DNA of 64,000 bases, from contig OZ023265.1 of the NCBI GenBank assembly GCA_964006375.1, positions 114,159,084-114,223,083 of the forward strand, in the 5' to 3' direction. The position numbers and the translations under genes were made by a program. The number at the start of each line of letters is the position of its first letter. The first letter of the stretch is position 1. Under the pieces are notes generated by a model. It saw only the letters and a program-made list of their open reading frames with translations. It was not told where the DNA came from and searched no databases. Positions 13,426 through 25,281 of the stretch are shown here, in pieces. The stretch is from Tillus elongatus. Taxonomy: Eukaryota > Arthropoda > Insecta > Coleoptera > Cleridae.

Positions 13426-14008
13426 TAATATGTAACTGATGTTTGGTCTTCTTAGTTGAAATTGTGGAAGTAGAACTAAACTGTGACATTTTTTTAACCA
13501 TAAGAAACACGCACACGCATATAACTGTTTGCTTCTAACAGAACCATTTCAATTATTCCAATGGGCATAGATATAAATCTCGATTTATATTAGGTGACTT
13601 TTAACATAGACGTGAGCCTCAAGAATTAAAAAAAAACTCTAATTCGACATCAAATAATTCAAGATTGTGTAGAAAGTGGTTTATGTTATCTGTTTGGTGC
13701 ACTTTACCGTTCTTAGAAAGTTTACAGTTGAAATAATAATAAGTTAAAGTATTGGATGAACATAATGCTGGTAAAATATCATTTAAAATAACTATATCCA
13801 TGTCAAGCTAAATAGAAATCAATAGTATTAACATAACATGTTCCTTTCAAAATTCTAATATATAATATGCAATTAGAAAATTTATATTCTTGTAACTCTA
13901 ATAAAGTGCGAGATGTGTGTAACAAAGTTGCATTCAAATGAGTCGTGCCTTATTAGTATTCAAAAGAGTATCATATACGCTTTACACGTTTGTCATGTTC
14001 ATTTAGCA
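13426..14008. other. No gene recognised
   Basis: AT-rich; no repeat or coding signal recognised. Confidence 0.4.

Positions 14009-14668
<660 letters not shown>

Positions 14669-14735
<67 letters not shown>
14669..14735. repeat. (TA)n array
   Basis: Second array after the duplicated unit; it leads into the core of a long YX copy. Confidence 0.98.
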
Positions 14736-14738
<3 letters not shown>

Positions 14739-15800
14739 ACCGATAATAATGGGCCGATTTTGATGGAATTTGGTATGTACCTTTCTTTTGCAAGTGGTTT
14801 GGACAAGTTCGTTAGCCAGGAAAATCGGACCAGTTTTTCTGGGGAAATTATGGGTTTCCTTTCGGAAAATTTTTGTATCTCCGAAAATAATAGAGCTATG
14901 ACAACCAAATTCGACATCTACGTTTGCACTATCAAACTTACCCTACACGCTAAAATTTAGATCTCTAGGTTAAAAAAAAAAGTTATAGGCATTTAAAGAA
15001 AAAAGGGTGCCACTTGTGATCCCAGAAAAGCACAAAAACAATATATTTTGTGTAATTAACAAAACCAATTGAATATTACATACAACGGTTAAGTTTTCTT
15101 GGCGCAAAAGTGTCAAGAACTATCAGAAAAAATATTTTGAAAATTTTATAGTTTTTCGTCTTGAAACGTCAAAGTCGCGATTTGAAACGTCAAAATTTGC
15201 AATTTTCAGACAACGAATTTAAAGCAAATACGGATTATGCCGAAAAAATATTTTAATAAGTTTGTTTCACAAAGCCTTAAGTTTCAGCTTCAACCATCAC
15301 AGTTATCTTACTAAAATATTTTTGGAAAATCCATTTCAATAGACGGTCTTTCTGATGCTTCGGAAATAGTTTTCGCTTAAGAGTTTCTGTTTAATAGTCT
15401 ATATTTTAGCAAATTTTCGTAGAAAAAAATCGTTATTAAGAAGACCGCGACTTACGAATTTTTAAAAGATTTCTTGAAATGAGTGCGAACTAGAACCTCT
15501 AAAACCCATATACAGGGTCAGTTTCAGTTTTTACCTGTTTACACATATACACGGTGACGCATTTCTAGGGTAAAGATCAATATATCCGTTATTATACAAG
15601 ATATAAGGAAAAAGTATACACGTTAATTATAGGGTGTCTCGAGCTGTATCTTGTCAACCGATTTTGACAATTACAGGATGGCCCATAAGTCGTTGGTGAT
15701 ACACGTTTTATTTTTTTAACAGAACACCCCTTATGTTGCAATTTTGTGTTTCCCATCAAGTTACAATGCATGCTTGTAAGAAAAAAAATTGATATCGTTT
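14736..15800 (+). repeat. YX core plus long-core segment
   Basis: Starts cacaccgataataatgggcc, passes the core block ggaaaatcggaccagttttt, then the long-core landmarks in the opposite order to 3330-4003 (tgacgtttcaaat region near 15170, gtgacgcatttctagggta near 15551, gcccataagtcgttggtgat near 15680). No reading frame of interest. Confidence 0.85.
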
Positions 15801-16239
15801 ATTGTTTATGAGTTATTTCAATTGTTTTGAAACTTTTCACGATTTTGGTACATATTACAAACGCATCACAAATTGTGATATGACGTTTTTATCAATAGAT
15901 AGCGGAGCCCCGTGAAAACAACGCATTCCGAGAGTTTTTTCTTTGTATTATTCGTTAAAAAAATCGAGCTGCCGTATATAGATACTCTCAAATAGTATGG
16001 CTGAATTTGAAAAGTTTTCGCTGAAATATTTTTAGTGTTTCCGTAGAAATCATGTTTTGTAAGATTTTTGTGAGATGTTGTAATGAATAATAAATGTTTA
16101 GTAAGTTACTGTAAAAAAGTTGTTTTTGTGAAAAATATAATATAGTGTAACATTACTGAAGGCTAATTATGTAAAAAAAATTATCATAAATTGTTTTTTT
16201 TTAATTTTGGTCCTAAAGCTGTTTGTGAATAATTATATC
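15801..16239. other. No gene recognised
   Basis: Probably interior of the long YX copy that ends at 16500, but I cannot match it to other copies. Confidence 0.35.
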
Positions 16240-16500
16240 TTGGCAGGTATGTAAATAGCTTAAAGAGGTTCGTTGACCAGAAAAATCGGACCTGTTTTTC
16301 TGGAACTTTTACAGTTTATTTTCCGAAAATGTTTGTAGTATTTTAAACAACAAAGCTTAATGAAATACATTACATTGTTAGTACCATATAGGTTATACTA
16401 TCAACCAGATGTCCTTCTTGTAAAACAAGACCTATTTTTTTATTAAAAACATTTTTACGAATATTTGCCACCATAACTCATTTGCTGCGTCCCTAACTTT
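16240..16500 (+). repeat. X-end segment of YX family
   Basis: Contains gttcgttgaccagaaaaatc and ends with ccataactcatttgctgcgt. It resembles the right half of the X-X element at 42010-42337. Confidence 0.75.
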
Positions 16501-16510
16501 TTATTTTTAG

Positions 16511-16512
<2 letters not shown>

Positions 16513-16584
<72 letters not shown>
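16513..16584. repeat. (TA)n array
   Basis: Directly abuts the left end of element B. Confidence 0.98.
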
Positions 16585-16587
<3 letters not shown>

Positions 16588-17167
16588 GTGATTCACCAGC
16601 GCAATGGACACAGAATGTGTGCGTGTAGAAGACCTCAAAACATGCTGATTTTTTATATGAAATTTTTCTCTCACACCCATGGTTGGTGAGATATTGACCT
16701 CGGGAGATTCTTTAATAATTACAAGAAACAGCTATATTGGAGCAGTGCCCTAACACAGAGCAACCAAATTCGGTAGATGGTTTTCAAAAAGGGGTGCATT
16801 AGGGGTGGAGCACCCTTTTAATGATTTGATTTTTTTAAACACTAACCTATGTAAAATTTAAGGTCTATCAGTTTTATAGCAAATTAAATTTTTCGATCTT
16901 GTTCTTCTCTTGTCAATTTTTCGACAAACCATCGGTTTTTGGGAATCATGAGATTTTTAGAGTTGAGATCAAAACAGAATTATGCCCCTTGAAGATTTTA
17001 TTAAACATTAAAGTCTCATAAGGGATGCCTTGAGCGTTCTGCAAGTCATCTCTGTTGCTAGGTTACAGTCGTTGTCAAATCTGGCATTACTTAAATTTAT
17101 TAAGTTTTACAATAATTATTGTCTTGTGTTTCTTGTTTGCTTTTGTGATAATAATGTGTTGCTCAAA

Positions 17168-18230
17168 ATGGCTGGAAAATTCTCGGTTAATGAACAAGTT
17201 GACATGCTTATGGTATTAGGATTTTGCAATGGTAATTGCCGTAGAAGTGTAGAGGTATATCGAAGAATATTTCCTAGTCGTAATATACCACATCGTCAAA
17301 TGTTTGTCACTGTTGAACATAGAGCTCGGGAAAGGGGTCCCTTTTCCATAAAAAATGCTGGAGGACGCCTGCATGCAGTGAACGCACAAACTGATGAGCG
17401 TTTTCTAGACAGTATTGAAAGTGAGTCTCAAACCAGCACCAGACGGCTATCCAGGCAGTTTCATATAACACAGCCGACAGTCCATAGAATTATCCGACGC
17501 AATCTGCTGCATCCCTATCACCTTCAAAAAGTGCAAGACCTGCTACTGCAGGATTTTGACGCAGTATTGTTTTTTTTTAATTTTATCTTTCATCCGAGCA
17601 TTGATTTTCACAAGACCATTCTTCTTACGAATGAAGCTTGCTTTACAAGGAGAGAGCTTACGAATGTACACAACTGCCAGGAATATTCGGATATAAATGC
17701 ATATGTTGCAGTAACCCACCATTTCCAAAGAGAATGTAAAATAAATGTGTGGGCAGGAATTTGGAGCGGCTATTTTACAAAACCGCTAAAACGGCGTAAT
17801 ATATTTGATTTTCTTGCAAAATGTTCTTCCTGAGCAACTGGAGGAGCTGCCCTTACAACTGCGCAGCGAAATGTGGTTTATGCATTATGTGGCGCCACCA
17901 CATTTCACTACAAATGTTCGTGGATTTTCAAACCAACTGTTTCCAAATCGACGTATGGGTCGTGGAATTAATTGCCCTCAACATTGGCCAGCACGATCAG
18001 CAGACTTGAATAAATGTGTCATTTTTCTCCGGGGGGGGGGGGGGGCTTTAAAATAATCTGTGTGTTTGACACCAGTTCAAACTGCTGAAGATTTGTGGAA
18101 TCGCATCAATAATAAGTGGACCATTATTAAAAGTCACATCAAATTACTTAACAGAGTCGACTTTAATTTGCGACGAAGGGTGCAGTTATGTGTGAGAGAG
18201 AATGAAAGTCATTTTGAACAATATCATTAG
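17168..18230 (+). pseudogene. DUF4817-type DDE transposase of element B, broken
   Basis: Starts best at ATG 17168 (MAGKFSVNEQVDML). The N-terminal helix-turn-helix block is FCNGNCRRSVEVYRRIFPSR, followed by QTSTRRLSRQFHITQPTVHR (second helix-turn-helix). The DDE part has KINVWAGIWSGYF and PNRRMGRG...WPARSADLN. The first catalytic block reads ILLTNEACFT, Asp replaced by Asn, and the second FMHYVAPPHFT, Asp replaced by Tyr. The frame shifts near 17810 and again around a 14-G run at 18031-18044, after which a C-terminal part ends HFEQYH at 18228. The copy has lost catalysis in several independent ways. Confidence 0.9.
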
Positions 18231-18300
18231 TGTTTTTTTATGTTTTTTTTATTTATTAGTTTTTAATACCGCTTGTTAACAAAGTCTTGAAGGAACATAA

Positions 18301-18357
18301 TTTTGTTTTGGTCTCAACTCCAAAAATTTGAATTTTGGAGTTGAGACCAAAACAAAA
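18301..18357. repeat. Perfect 25-bp hairpin inside the right TIR of element B
   Basis: 18301-18325 and 18333-18357 are exact inverted repeats (ttttgttttggtctcaactc start) with a 7-nt loop. The left TIR keeps only one diverged arm (agagttgagatcaaaaca). Confidence 0.93.
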
Positions 18358-18736
18358 ACGGGTGGTTTGTCGAAAAATTGACCAGAGGAGAAAAAGATAG
18401 AAAATTTAATTTAACTTAAAATCCACTTAGCTTAGGGTTTCAAAAATCAAATCATGAAAAGGGTAATCCACCCCGAATACACCTCTTTCTGAGTTTTTAT
18501 CTACTTCAAATTTTTGTCAAATAGCTATGTTGATAAAATAAAACCATCTACCAAATTTGGCTGTTCTATGTTATGGCACTGATGCAATAGAGCTGTTTTT
18601 TGTAATTATTAAAGAATTCTCCGAGGTCAATATCTCACCAACCATAAACGTCAGAGAAAAATTTTATATAAAAAATCGGCATGTTTTGAGGTCCTCTACA
18701 CGCACACATTCTGTGTCTATTGCGTTGCTAATCACC

Positions 18737-18747
18737 CTGTATATATA

Positions 18748-18820
<73 letters not shown>
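18737..18820. repeat. (TA)n array
   Basis: Abuts the right end of element B. Confidence 0.97.
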
Positions 18821-18822
<2 letters not shown>

Positions 18823-19210
18823 GATACAATTGACAGACGGAAAACACAGCCAATCGAACAACTGTAAATCGACCAATAGAATAATAATAATAAAAACAAA
18901 CGTTGATACCTGTAGCTCCAAAACAAATGACAATCCAAAGTTGAGAATAGCTCAAAAAAATTACTCTGTAAAAAGTGTCCTGATAATGTGCAAGTCTTAG
19001 ACATATCAGATCAACGCTTACTTAGATATTGAAGAAAAAATAAATCGACAAATTTTGGTTTTTTTCAAAATAACTTGAAAAAGAAAAGAGGCACGGCAAA
19101 ATACAAGTCATATTTGGAACGAGCATGAAATTCTAATCTAACCATCTCCCTATCTCTAATAATAACGAAGATACGGAGATAGCAATACATTCCCATCAAG
19201 ATGGGACACA

Positions 19211-19212
<2 letters not shown>
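18821..19212. other. Unassigned; piece shared with 26870-26940
   Basis: About 70 bp after the array (ccgatacaattgacagacgg onward) is the reverse complement of sequence near 26870-26940. The rest, up to a gggacacactgta motif at the next array, was not recognised. Confidence 0.5.
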
Positions 19213-19665
<453 letters not shown>

Positions 19666-19972
19666 TACAAATAAATATCTGTTGCTAGGTTATGATATGA
19701 TGTTTTGATCAAAAAATTTTATCAAATAGAAAATAAAATGAAACACAGATGACAGATGAGGTTTTCAAAATGTCTATGTGATGTATGTCAATATTTAACA
19801 TAAAAACTAGAACTAGCCTATAATAACTATGATAACAGTTACAACAATAAAATAACTAAACAATAACAGTATAAAAGTAGTCTCTATACAACGAAAATAT
19901 CGACATACATCAACTCATTATTTTATTACAACTTTTTTGAAATAATAGTTAAATTTATTTTCTTTGGCATAT

Positions 19973-22363
19973 TTAATTAGAAAGAAGAATATCCAAGAAA
20001 GGGGAATTCATTAAATCAGTTTGCTCGTTTAAAACAAGGTAGTTATTGTCGTGTGTGTGCCTTTTGACTTCTAAAGCTTCAAAAAAGTCTAGTTTACGTT
20101 TGTCATCATAAAAATGTAGTGGTTCTATGCGGTTATTTATTGTAGGTCTATGTTCGGTATCAATAATATGTTTTGCAAATGTAGATTTGTCAGCGTGGTT
20201 ATTTCTAAATGCAGAAATATGTTCTTTGTATCGGGTGTTAAAATTTCTAGAAGTTTGACCTATGTAGATTGCGTTACAATGTGTACAAGCTAATTTATAA
20301 ACTCCAGCTTTTGTCAGGAAACAAGATTTTTCTTTCGCGTTAAATAACAAATCACGCGTCGTGTTGTAAGATTTAAAAGCTACCTTTGTATTTGTACAAG
20401 TGTTTAAAATTTTTGAAATGTTTTCTGAAATGGTTCCAAAATAAGTTATCGAAACGTATCTGTTGTCTTCTTTGTCTCTAATATTTGGATAAATTAAATT
20501 AATCGCTAATTTGTATTCTTTTCTCTCTATCATTTTATCTATTATTTTAACAGAGTAGCCATTATTAAATGCTGTTTGCTTAATTATTGAAATTTCTTTT
20601 TCAAAATTGTTTTGTGACATAGGTATTGAAAATGCACGATGTATCATAGAATGATAGGCTGACAGCTTTTGTGAAAAAGGGTGACATGAATCGTATGGTA
20701 TGGTTGTGTCAGTGTAAGTTGGTTTCCTATATATTGAAAAGTCAAATGAATTATTTTCTAATTTTCTAATTGTTAAGTCTAAAAAGTTTATACAACTGTT
20801 AGCTTCTTCTTCTAGAGTAAACTTAATATTTGTGTGAAAGCTATTAATAAAATTTAAAAATTCATTTAATTCTGTATGACTACCTTGAAAACATGCTAAA
20901 ATATCATCTACGTATCTGTACCAAAAGACAATATTATGTGAAAGTTCTGATGTTAAAATTTGGTTTTCTAAGTTTTCCATAAATATGTTGGCTAATAAAG
21001 GTGACAACGGACTACCCATAGGCAGACCTTCATTTTGCATATAAATTTTATCATTAAATTTAAAATAGTTTTGTTTTATACATTCATTAAAAAGATTCAT
21101 CATTTCTTGTCTTTTTATGACATTTACGTTCTTTTCTATTAAAACGTTTTCTAATAGAGGTAAACATTCTTTAGGGGGTATCTTAGAATACATGCTACAA
21201 ACATCAAACGAAACTAATTTACTATTTGTGGGAATAATTAAGTTATTTAATTTTTGTGTAAGTTCATAAGAATTCTTAACTGAATATTTTGGAAAGTAAT
21301 TGTATTCTTTAATAAGTGAAACCAGTTTGCTCGCTATCTTATGATTAGGTGTATTAACATAGCTAACTACTGGTCTCACTGGTTTATTTGGCTTATGAAT
21401 TTTCAGGTGGCCATATAATTTTGGTGGTTGCGGGCTTTTATATAAAAGATATTTCTTTTCTTGTTGACTAAACAGAGACACATTTTTAAGTTCATTTTTT
21501 AGTTTTGTCTGAAATGCGTTTGTTGGGTCTCTCCTAATTTCTGTTAAATTTTCCGTAGTAATAAAATCATTAATTTTAATGTTATATGTGTCCCTACTTA
21601 TAGCTACAGTTGTATTTCCTTTATCAGCTTTAGTAAAAACTAAATCATTGTCTAATATTTTATGCTGAACAGATTTTAAAATTTGAGTTTCGTTAATTTG
21701 ACGTTTGTCATATTTTGAAGTTAAATGTCTTAAAAATTCACAAATTTTTAATTTTTCATATTGCCTTATAGATCTGGAAGCAATTTCGGATTCAGAAGCT
21801 AATATCTCTTTAATTTTGTTTGTAAATTTAAATTTTGGGCAGTATTTATATCCTTTATTTAGAAAAGAAATTTCTTCAGTTGTAAAAATTGTATCGCTTA
21901 GGTTTTCAAACCTTTTGTAAAACTTATGTGTTTGTGGGGGAGATCTTTCTCGATTATGTAAATGTTGTGTGCTTTCTAGGTTTCTAATTTTGTTTGTCTG
22001 TGTTAAGCGTTTTTTAAATTTCAATTCACTAACTAAAATATGTATTTGGTCATCTAATATATCAAATTTTACTGGATGTAATTTATAAGCAAGTTCTGAA
22101 TGGATTACCTTGATATAAAGAAGCAAACTATCACGAATTGAAAACCATTTCTTGGATTCTTCTTTCAGCCAGATGAAACTGGCTTTTCTAATAGCAATTT
22201 TTGATTGATTTGATGTTATAGTAGTTGTTATGATTACGTACTTCGGGATGACCTTCTTTCTTATGCACTCTTGGTTAAACCATGCATTCTGGGAAGCGTT
22301 CATCTGCTTGATTTTCAATTTTCTATACAAATGGGCAAGCTCTTCGATAGAAGACCTCTTCAA
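19973..22363 (-). CDS. Penelope-like reverse transcriptase with GIY-YIG endonuclease
   Basis: 796 codons without a stop. It differs from the 810-residue sister at only three residues (Lys for Glu in HPVKFDIL, Ser for Asn in FSQQEKK, Gly for Asp in NNGYSVK). It has the same domain order: reverse transcriptase with FDVCSMYSKIP, GLPMGSPLSPLLANIF and YRYVDDIL, then a C-terminal GIY-YIG nuclease. The enzyme would nick DNA and copy the element's RNA into the nick. The frame starts at a TTG (22363), because the ATG used by the sister lies in a PLTR missing here. Upstream codons are open into the flanking repeat without an ATG in the few codons inspected. The product may therefore not be made, although the coding region itself is intact. 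Confidence 0.93.
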   Translation of the reverse strand: MKRSSIEELAHLYRKLKIKQMNASQNAWFNQECIRKKVIPKYVIITTTITSNQSKIAIRKASFIWLKEESKKWFSIRDSLLLYIKVIHSELAYKLHPVKFDILDDQIHILVSELKFKKRLTQTNKIRNLESTQHLHNRERSPPQTHKFYKRFENLSDTIFTTEEISFLNKGYKYCPKFKFTNKIKEILASESEIASRSIRQYEKLKICEFLRHLTSKYDKRQINETQILKSVQHKILDNDLVFTKADKGNTTVAISRDTYNIKINDFITTENLTEIRRDPTNAFQTKLKNELKNVSLFSQQEKKYLLYKSPQPPKLYGHLKIHKPNKPVRPVVSYVNTPNHKIASKLVSLIKEYNYFPKYSVKNSYELTQKLNNLIIPTNSKLVSFDVCSMYSKIPPKECLPLLENVLIEKNVNVIKRQEMMNLFNECIKQNYFKFNDKIYMQNEGLPMGSPLSPLLANIFMENLENQILTSELSHNIVFWYRYVDDILACFQGSHTELNEFLNFINSFHTNIKFTLEEEANSCINFLDLTIRKLENNSFDFSIYRKPTYTDTTIPYDSCHPFSQKLSAYHSMIHRAFSIPMSQNNFEKEISIIKQTAFNNGYSVKIIDKMIERKEYKLAINLIYPNIRDKEDNRYVSITYFGTISENISKILNTCTNTKVAFKSYNTTRDLLFNAKEKSCFLTKAGVYKLACTHCNAIYIGQTSRNFNTRYKEHISAFRNNHADKSTFAKHIIDTEHRPTINNRIEPLHFYDDKRKLDFFEALEVKRHTHDNNYLVLNEQTDLMNSPFLDILLSN

Positions 22364-22639
22364 TTCATTGGAAAAGTTCGTTAGCCAGGAAAATCTGCCG
22401 AGGTTTTCCCGGAAAATTTTGTGTTTTCTTTCGAAAAAAATTATATCCCCGGGATTAACACAGTAAGGGCAACCAAATTTGGTACACGGGTTTACCTCAT
22501 TATAGGTAAGTTACCTGCCAAAATTTAGCTCTGTAGGTTTAAGGACAAAAAGTAACAGGCATTTATAGAAAAATAAATTTGGCTTTTCCTCAAAACGTCA
22601 AAGTCGCGATTTAGAACGTCAAAATTGGTAATATTTAAG
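22364..22639 (+). repeat. YX core between the two Penelope-like elements
   Basis: ggaaaagttcgttagccagg and gttttcccggaaaattttgt match the family core, ending with caaagtcgcgatttagaacg. This is the host repeat left between the two insertions; the family's (TA)n array lies on the far side of element 1. Confidence 0.85.
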
Positions 22640-22886
22640 TTGTCATGATTTCGTACTAATTCAATTTTAATCTGTCTGAAAATGCTGTCAAGCAGCGAAA
22701 CTATAGTCACAGAAGCATTGAAGAACATCCTAGAACTTCCAGAATTCGAAGGGCCACTTGCTCCAGTTAGCTCACGCGCTGGCTACGTCCTTCACCACTA
22801 AAAACCAACAGTGAAGCTAGAGAAGTATTCTCCAAGTCTATATGCAGTATGGACAAGTTTCACCAAGTAAGGGCAACAACAATCAA
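22640..22886 (+). repeat. Penelope terminal repeat (PLTR), copy 2
   Basis: Starts gttgtcatgatttcgtacta and runs to atcaatgaa at the ORF. It contains the first codons of the ORF (ATG at 22849) and the hammerhead-like motif. Confidence 0.93.
22672..22714 (+). ncRNA. Hammerhead-ribozyme-like motif, copy 2
   Basis: Arrangement: stem I tctgt (22672-22676) pairing with acaga (22710-22714); CTGA core (22677-22680); stem II gctg (22685-22688) with cagc (22694-22697), loop tcaag; core GAAAC (22698-22702) with a 2-bp stem III closing loop tata; and cleavage-type GTC at 22707-22709. Minimal hammerheads with a very short stem III are known in Penelope PLTRs. The stretch between CTGA and stem II is aaat rather than NGA, so G8 is absent and there is one extra base. 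This is probably a decayed or altered ribozyme. Confidence 0.5.
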
Positions 22887-25281
22887 TGAATTGAAGAGGT
22901 CTTCTATCGAAGAGCTTGCCCATTTGTATAGAAAATTGAAAATCAAGCAGATGAACGCTTCCCAGAATGCATGGTTTAACCAAGAGTGCATAAGAAAGAA
23001 GGTCATCCCGAAGTACGTAATCATAACAACTACTATAACATCAAATCAATCAAAAATTGCTATTAGAAAAGCCAGTTTCATCTGGCTGAAAGAAGAATCC
23101 AAGAAATGGTTTTCAATTCGTGATAGTTTACTTCTTTATATCAAGGTAATCCATTCAGAACTTGCTTATAAATTACATCCAGTAGAATTTGATATATTAG
23201 ATGACCAAATACATATTTTAGTTAGTGAATTGAAATTTAAAAAACGCTTAACACAGACAAACAAAATTAGAAACCTAGAAAGCACACAACATTTACATAA
23301 TCGAGAAAGATCTCCCCCACAAACACATAAGTTTTACAAAAGGTTTGAAAACCTAAGCGATACAATTTTTACAACTGAAGAAATTTCTTTTCTAAATAAA
23401 GGATATAAATACTGCCCAAAATTTAAATTTACAAACAAAATTAAAGAGATATTAGCTTCTGAATCCGAAATTGCTTCCAGATCTATAAGGCAATATGAAA
23501 AATTAAAAATATGTGAATTTTTAAGACATTTAACTTCAAAATATGACAAACGTCAAATTAACGAAACTCAAATTTTAAAATCTGTTCAGCATAAAATATT
23601 AGACAATGATTTAGTTTTTACTAAAGCTGATAAAGGAAATACAACTGTAGCTATAAGTAGGGACACATATAACATTAAAATTAATGATTTTATTACTACG
23701 GAAAATTTAACAGAAATTAGGAGAGACCCAACAAACGCATTTCAGACAAAACTAAAAAATGAACTTAAAAATGTGTCTCTGTTTAATCAACAAGAAAAGA
23801 AATATCTTTTATATAAAAGCCCGCAACCACCAAAATTATATGGCCACCTGAAAATTCATAAGCCAAATAAACCAGTGAGACCAGTAGTTAGCTATGTTAA
23901 TACACCTAATCATAAGATAGCGAGCAAACTGGTTTCACTTATTAAAGAATACAATTACTTTCCAAAATATTCAGTTAAGAATTCTTATGAACTTACACAA
24001 AAATTAAATAACTTAATTATTCCCACAAATAGTAAATTAGTTTCGTTTGATGTTTGTAGCATGTATTCTAAGATACCCCCTAAAGAATGTTTACCTCTAT
24101 TAGAAAACGTTTTAATAGAAAAGAACGTAAATGTCATAAAAAGACAAGAAATGATGAATCTTTTTAATGAATGTATAAAACAAAACTATTTTAAATTTAA
24201 TGATAAAATTTATATGCAAAATGAAGGTCTGCCTATGGGTAGTCCGTTGTCACCTTTATTAGCCAACATATTTATGGAAAACTTAGAAAACCAAATTTTA
24301 ACATCAGAACTTTCACATAATATTGTCTTTTGGTACAGATACGTAGATGATATTTTAGCATGTTTTCAAGGTAGTCATACAGAATTAAATGAATTTTTAA
24401 ATTTTATTAATAGCTTTCACACAAATATTAAGTTTACTCTAGAAGAAGAAGCTAACAGTTGTATAAACTTTTTAGACTTAACAATTAGAAAATTAGAAAA
24501 TAATTCATTTGACTTTTCAATATATAGGAAACCAACTTACACTGACACAACCATACCATACGATTCATGTCACCCTTTTTCACAAAAGCTGTCAGCCTAT
24601 CATTCTATGATACATCGTGCATTTTCAATACCTATGTCACAAAACAATTTTGAAAAAGAAATTTCAATAATTAAGCAAACAGCATTTAATAATGACTACT
24701 CTGTTAAAATAATAGATAAAATGATAGAGAGAAAAGAATACAAATTAGCGATTAATTTAATTTATCCAAATATTAGAGACAAAGAAGACAACAGATACGT
24801 TTCGATAACTTATTTTGGAACCATTTCAGAAAACATTTCAAAAATTTTAAACACTTGTACAAATACAAAGGTAGCTTTTAAATCTTACAACACGACGCGT
24901 GATTTGTTATTTAACGCGAAAGAAAAATCTTGTTTCCTGACAAAAGCTGGAGTTTATAAATTAGCTTGTACACATTGTAACGCAATCTACATAGGTCAAA
25001 CTTCTAGAAATTTTAACACCCGATACAAAGAACATATTTCTGCATTTAGAAATAACCACGCTGACAAATCTACATTTGCAAAACATATTATTGATACCGA
25101 ACATAGACCTACAATAAATAACCGCATAGAACCACTACATTTTTATGATGACAAACGTAAACTAGACTTTTTTGAAGCTTTAGAAGTCAAAAGGCACACA
25201 CACGACAATAACTACCTTGTTTTAAACGAGCAAACTGATTTAATGAATTCCCCTTTCTTGGATATTCTTCTTTCTAATTAA
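22849..25281 (+). CDS. Penelope-like reverse transcriptase with GIY-YIG endonuclease
   Basis: 810 residues, intact, starting at an ATG inside the PLTR ([14 protein letters not shown]). Residues 1-250 form a basic N-terminal region. Reverse transcriptase blocks follow: VFTKADKGNTTVAI (about 255), LYGHLKIHKPNKPVRPVVS (about 330), the first catalytic Asp in SFDVCSMYSKIP (about 400), GLPMGSPLSPLLANIFMENL (about 460) and YVDD (498-501). A GIY-YIG nuclease starts near 701 with GVYKLACTHC and AIYIGQTSRNF, and has the conserved Arg in TRYKEH and a likely catalytic Glu in FFEALEV (about 776). The Cys pair in the GIY block is typical of Penelope nucleases. All catalytic residues I can judge are present, so the product is plausibly active in the cell that expresses it. 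Confidence 0.96.
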   Translation: MDKFHQVRATTINELKRSSIEELAHLYRKLKIKQMNASQNAWFNQECIRKKVIPKYVIITTTITSNQSKIAIRKASFIWLKEESKKWFSIRDSLLLYIKVIHSELAYKLHPVEFDILDDQIHILVSELKFKKRLTQTNKIRNLESTQHLHNRERSPPQTHKFYKRFENLSDTIFTTEEISFLNKGYKYCPKFKFTNKIKEILASESEIASRSIRQYEKLKICEFLRHLTSKYDKRQINETQILKSVQHKILDNDLVFTKADKGNTTVAISRDTYNIKINDFITTENLTEIRRDPTNAFQTKLKNELKNVSLFNQQEKKYLLYKSPQPPKLYGHLKIHKPNKPVRPVVSYVNTPNHKIASKLVSLIKEYNYFPKYSVKNSYELTQKLNNLIIPTNSKLVSFDVCSMYSKIPPKECLPLLENVLIEKNVNVIKRQEMMNLFNECIKQNYFKFNDKIYMQNEGLPMGSPLSPLLANIFMENLENQILTSELSHNIVFWYRYVDDILACFQGSHTELNEFLNFINSFHTNIKFTLEEEANSCINFLDLTIRKLENNSFDFSIYRKPTYTDTTIPYDSCHPFSQKLSAYHSMIHRAFSIPMSQNNFEKEISIIKQTAFNNDYSVKIIDKMIERKEYKLAINLIYPNIRDKEDNRYVSITYFGTISENISKILNTCTNTKVAFKSYNTTRDLLFNAKEKSCFLTKAGVYKLACTHCNAIYIGQTSRNFNTRYKEHISAFRNNHADKSTFAKHIIDTEHRPTINNRIEPLHFYDDKRKLDFFEALEVKRHTHDNNYLVLNEQTDLMNSPFLDILLSN

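Larger units (their letters stand above)
16583..18740 (+). mobile_element. Long-TIR Tc1/mariner-related transposon (element B)
   Basis: Left end tacaggtgattcaccagcgc and right end complement tacagggtgattagcaacgc open inverted repeats of about 400 bp (left to about 16990, right from about 18290), including shared cacagaatgtgtgcgtgtag and attgacctcgg blocks. Both ends abut (TA)n arrays, consistent with a TA target. A broken transposase fills the centre. Confidence 0.88.
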
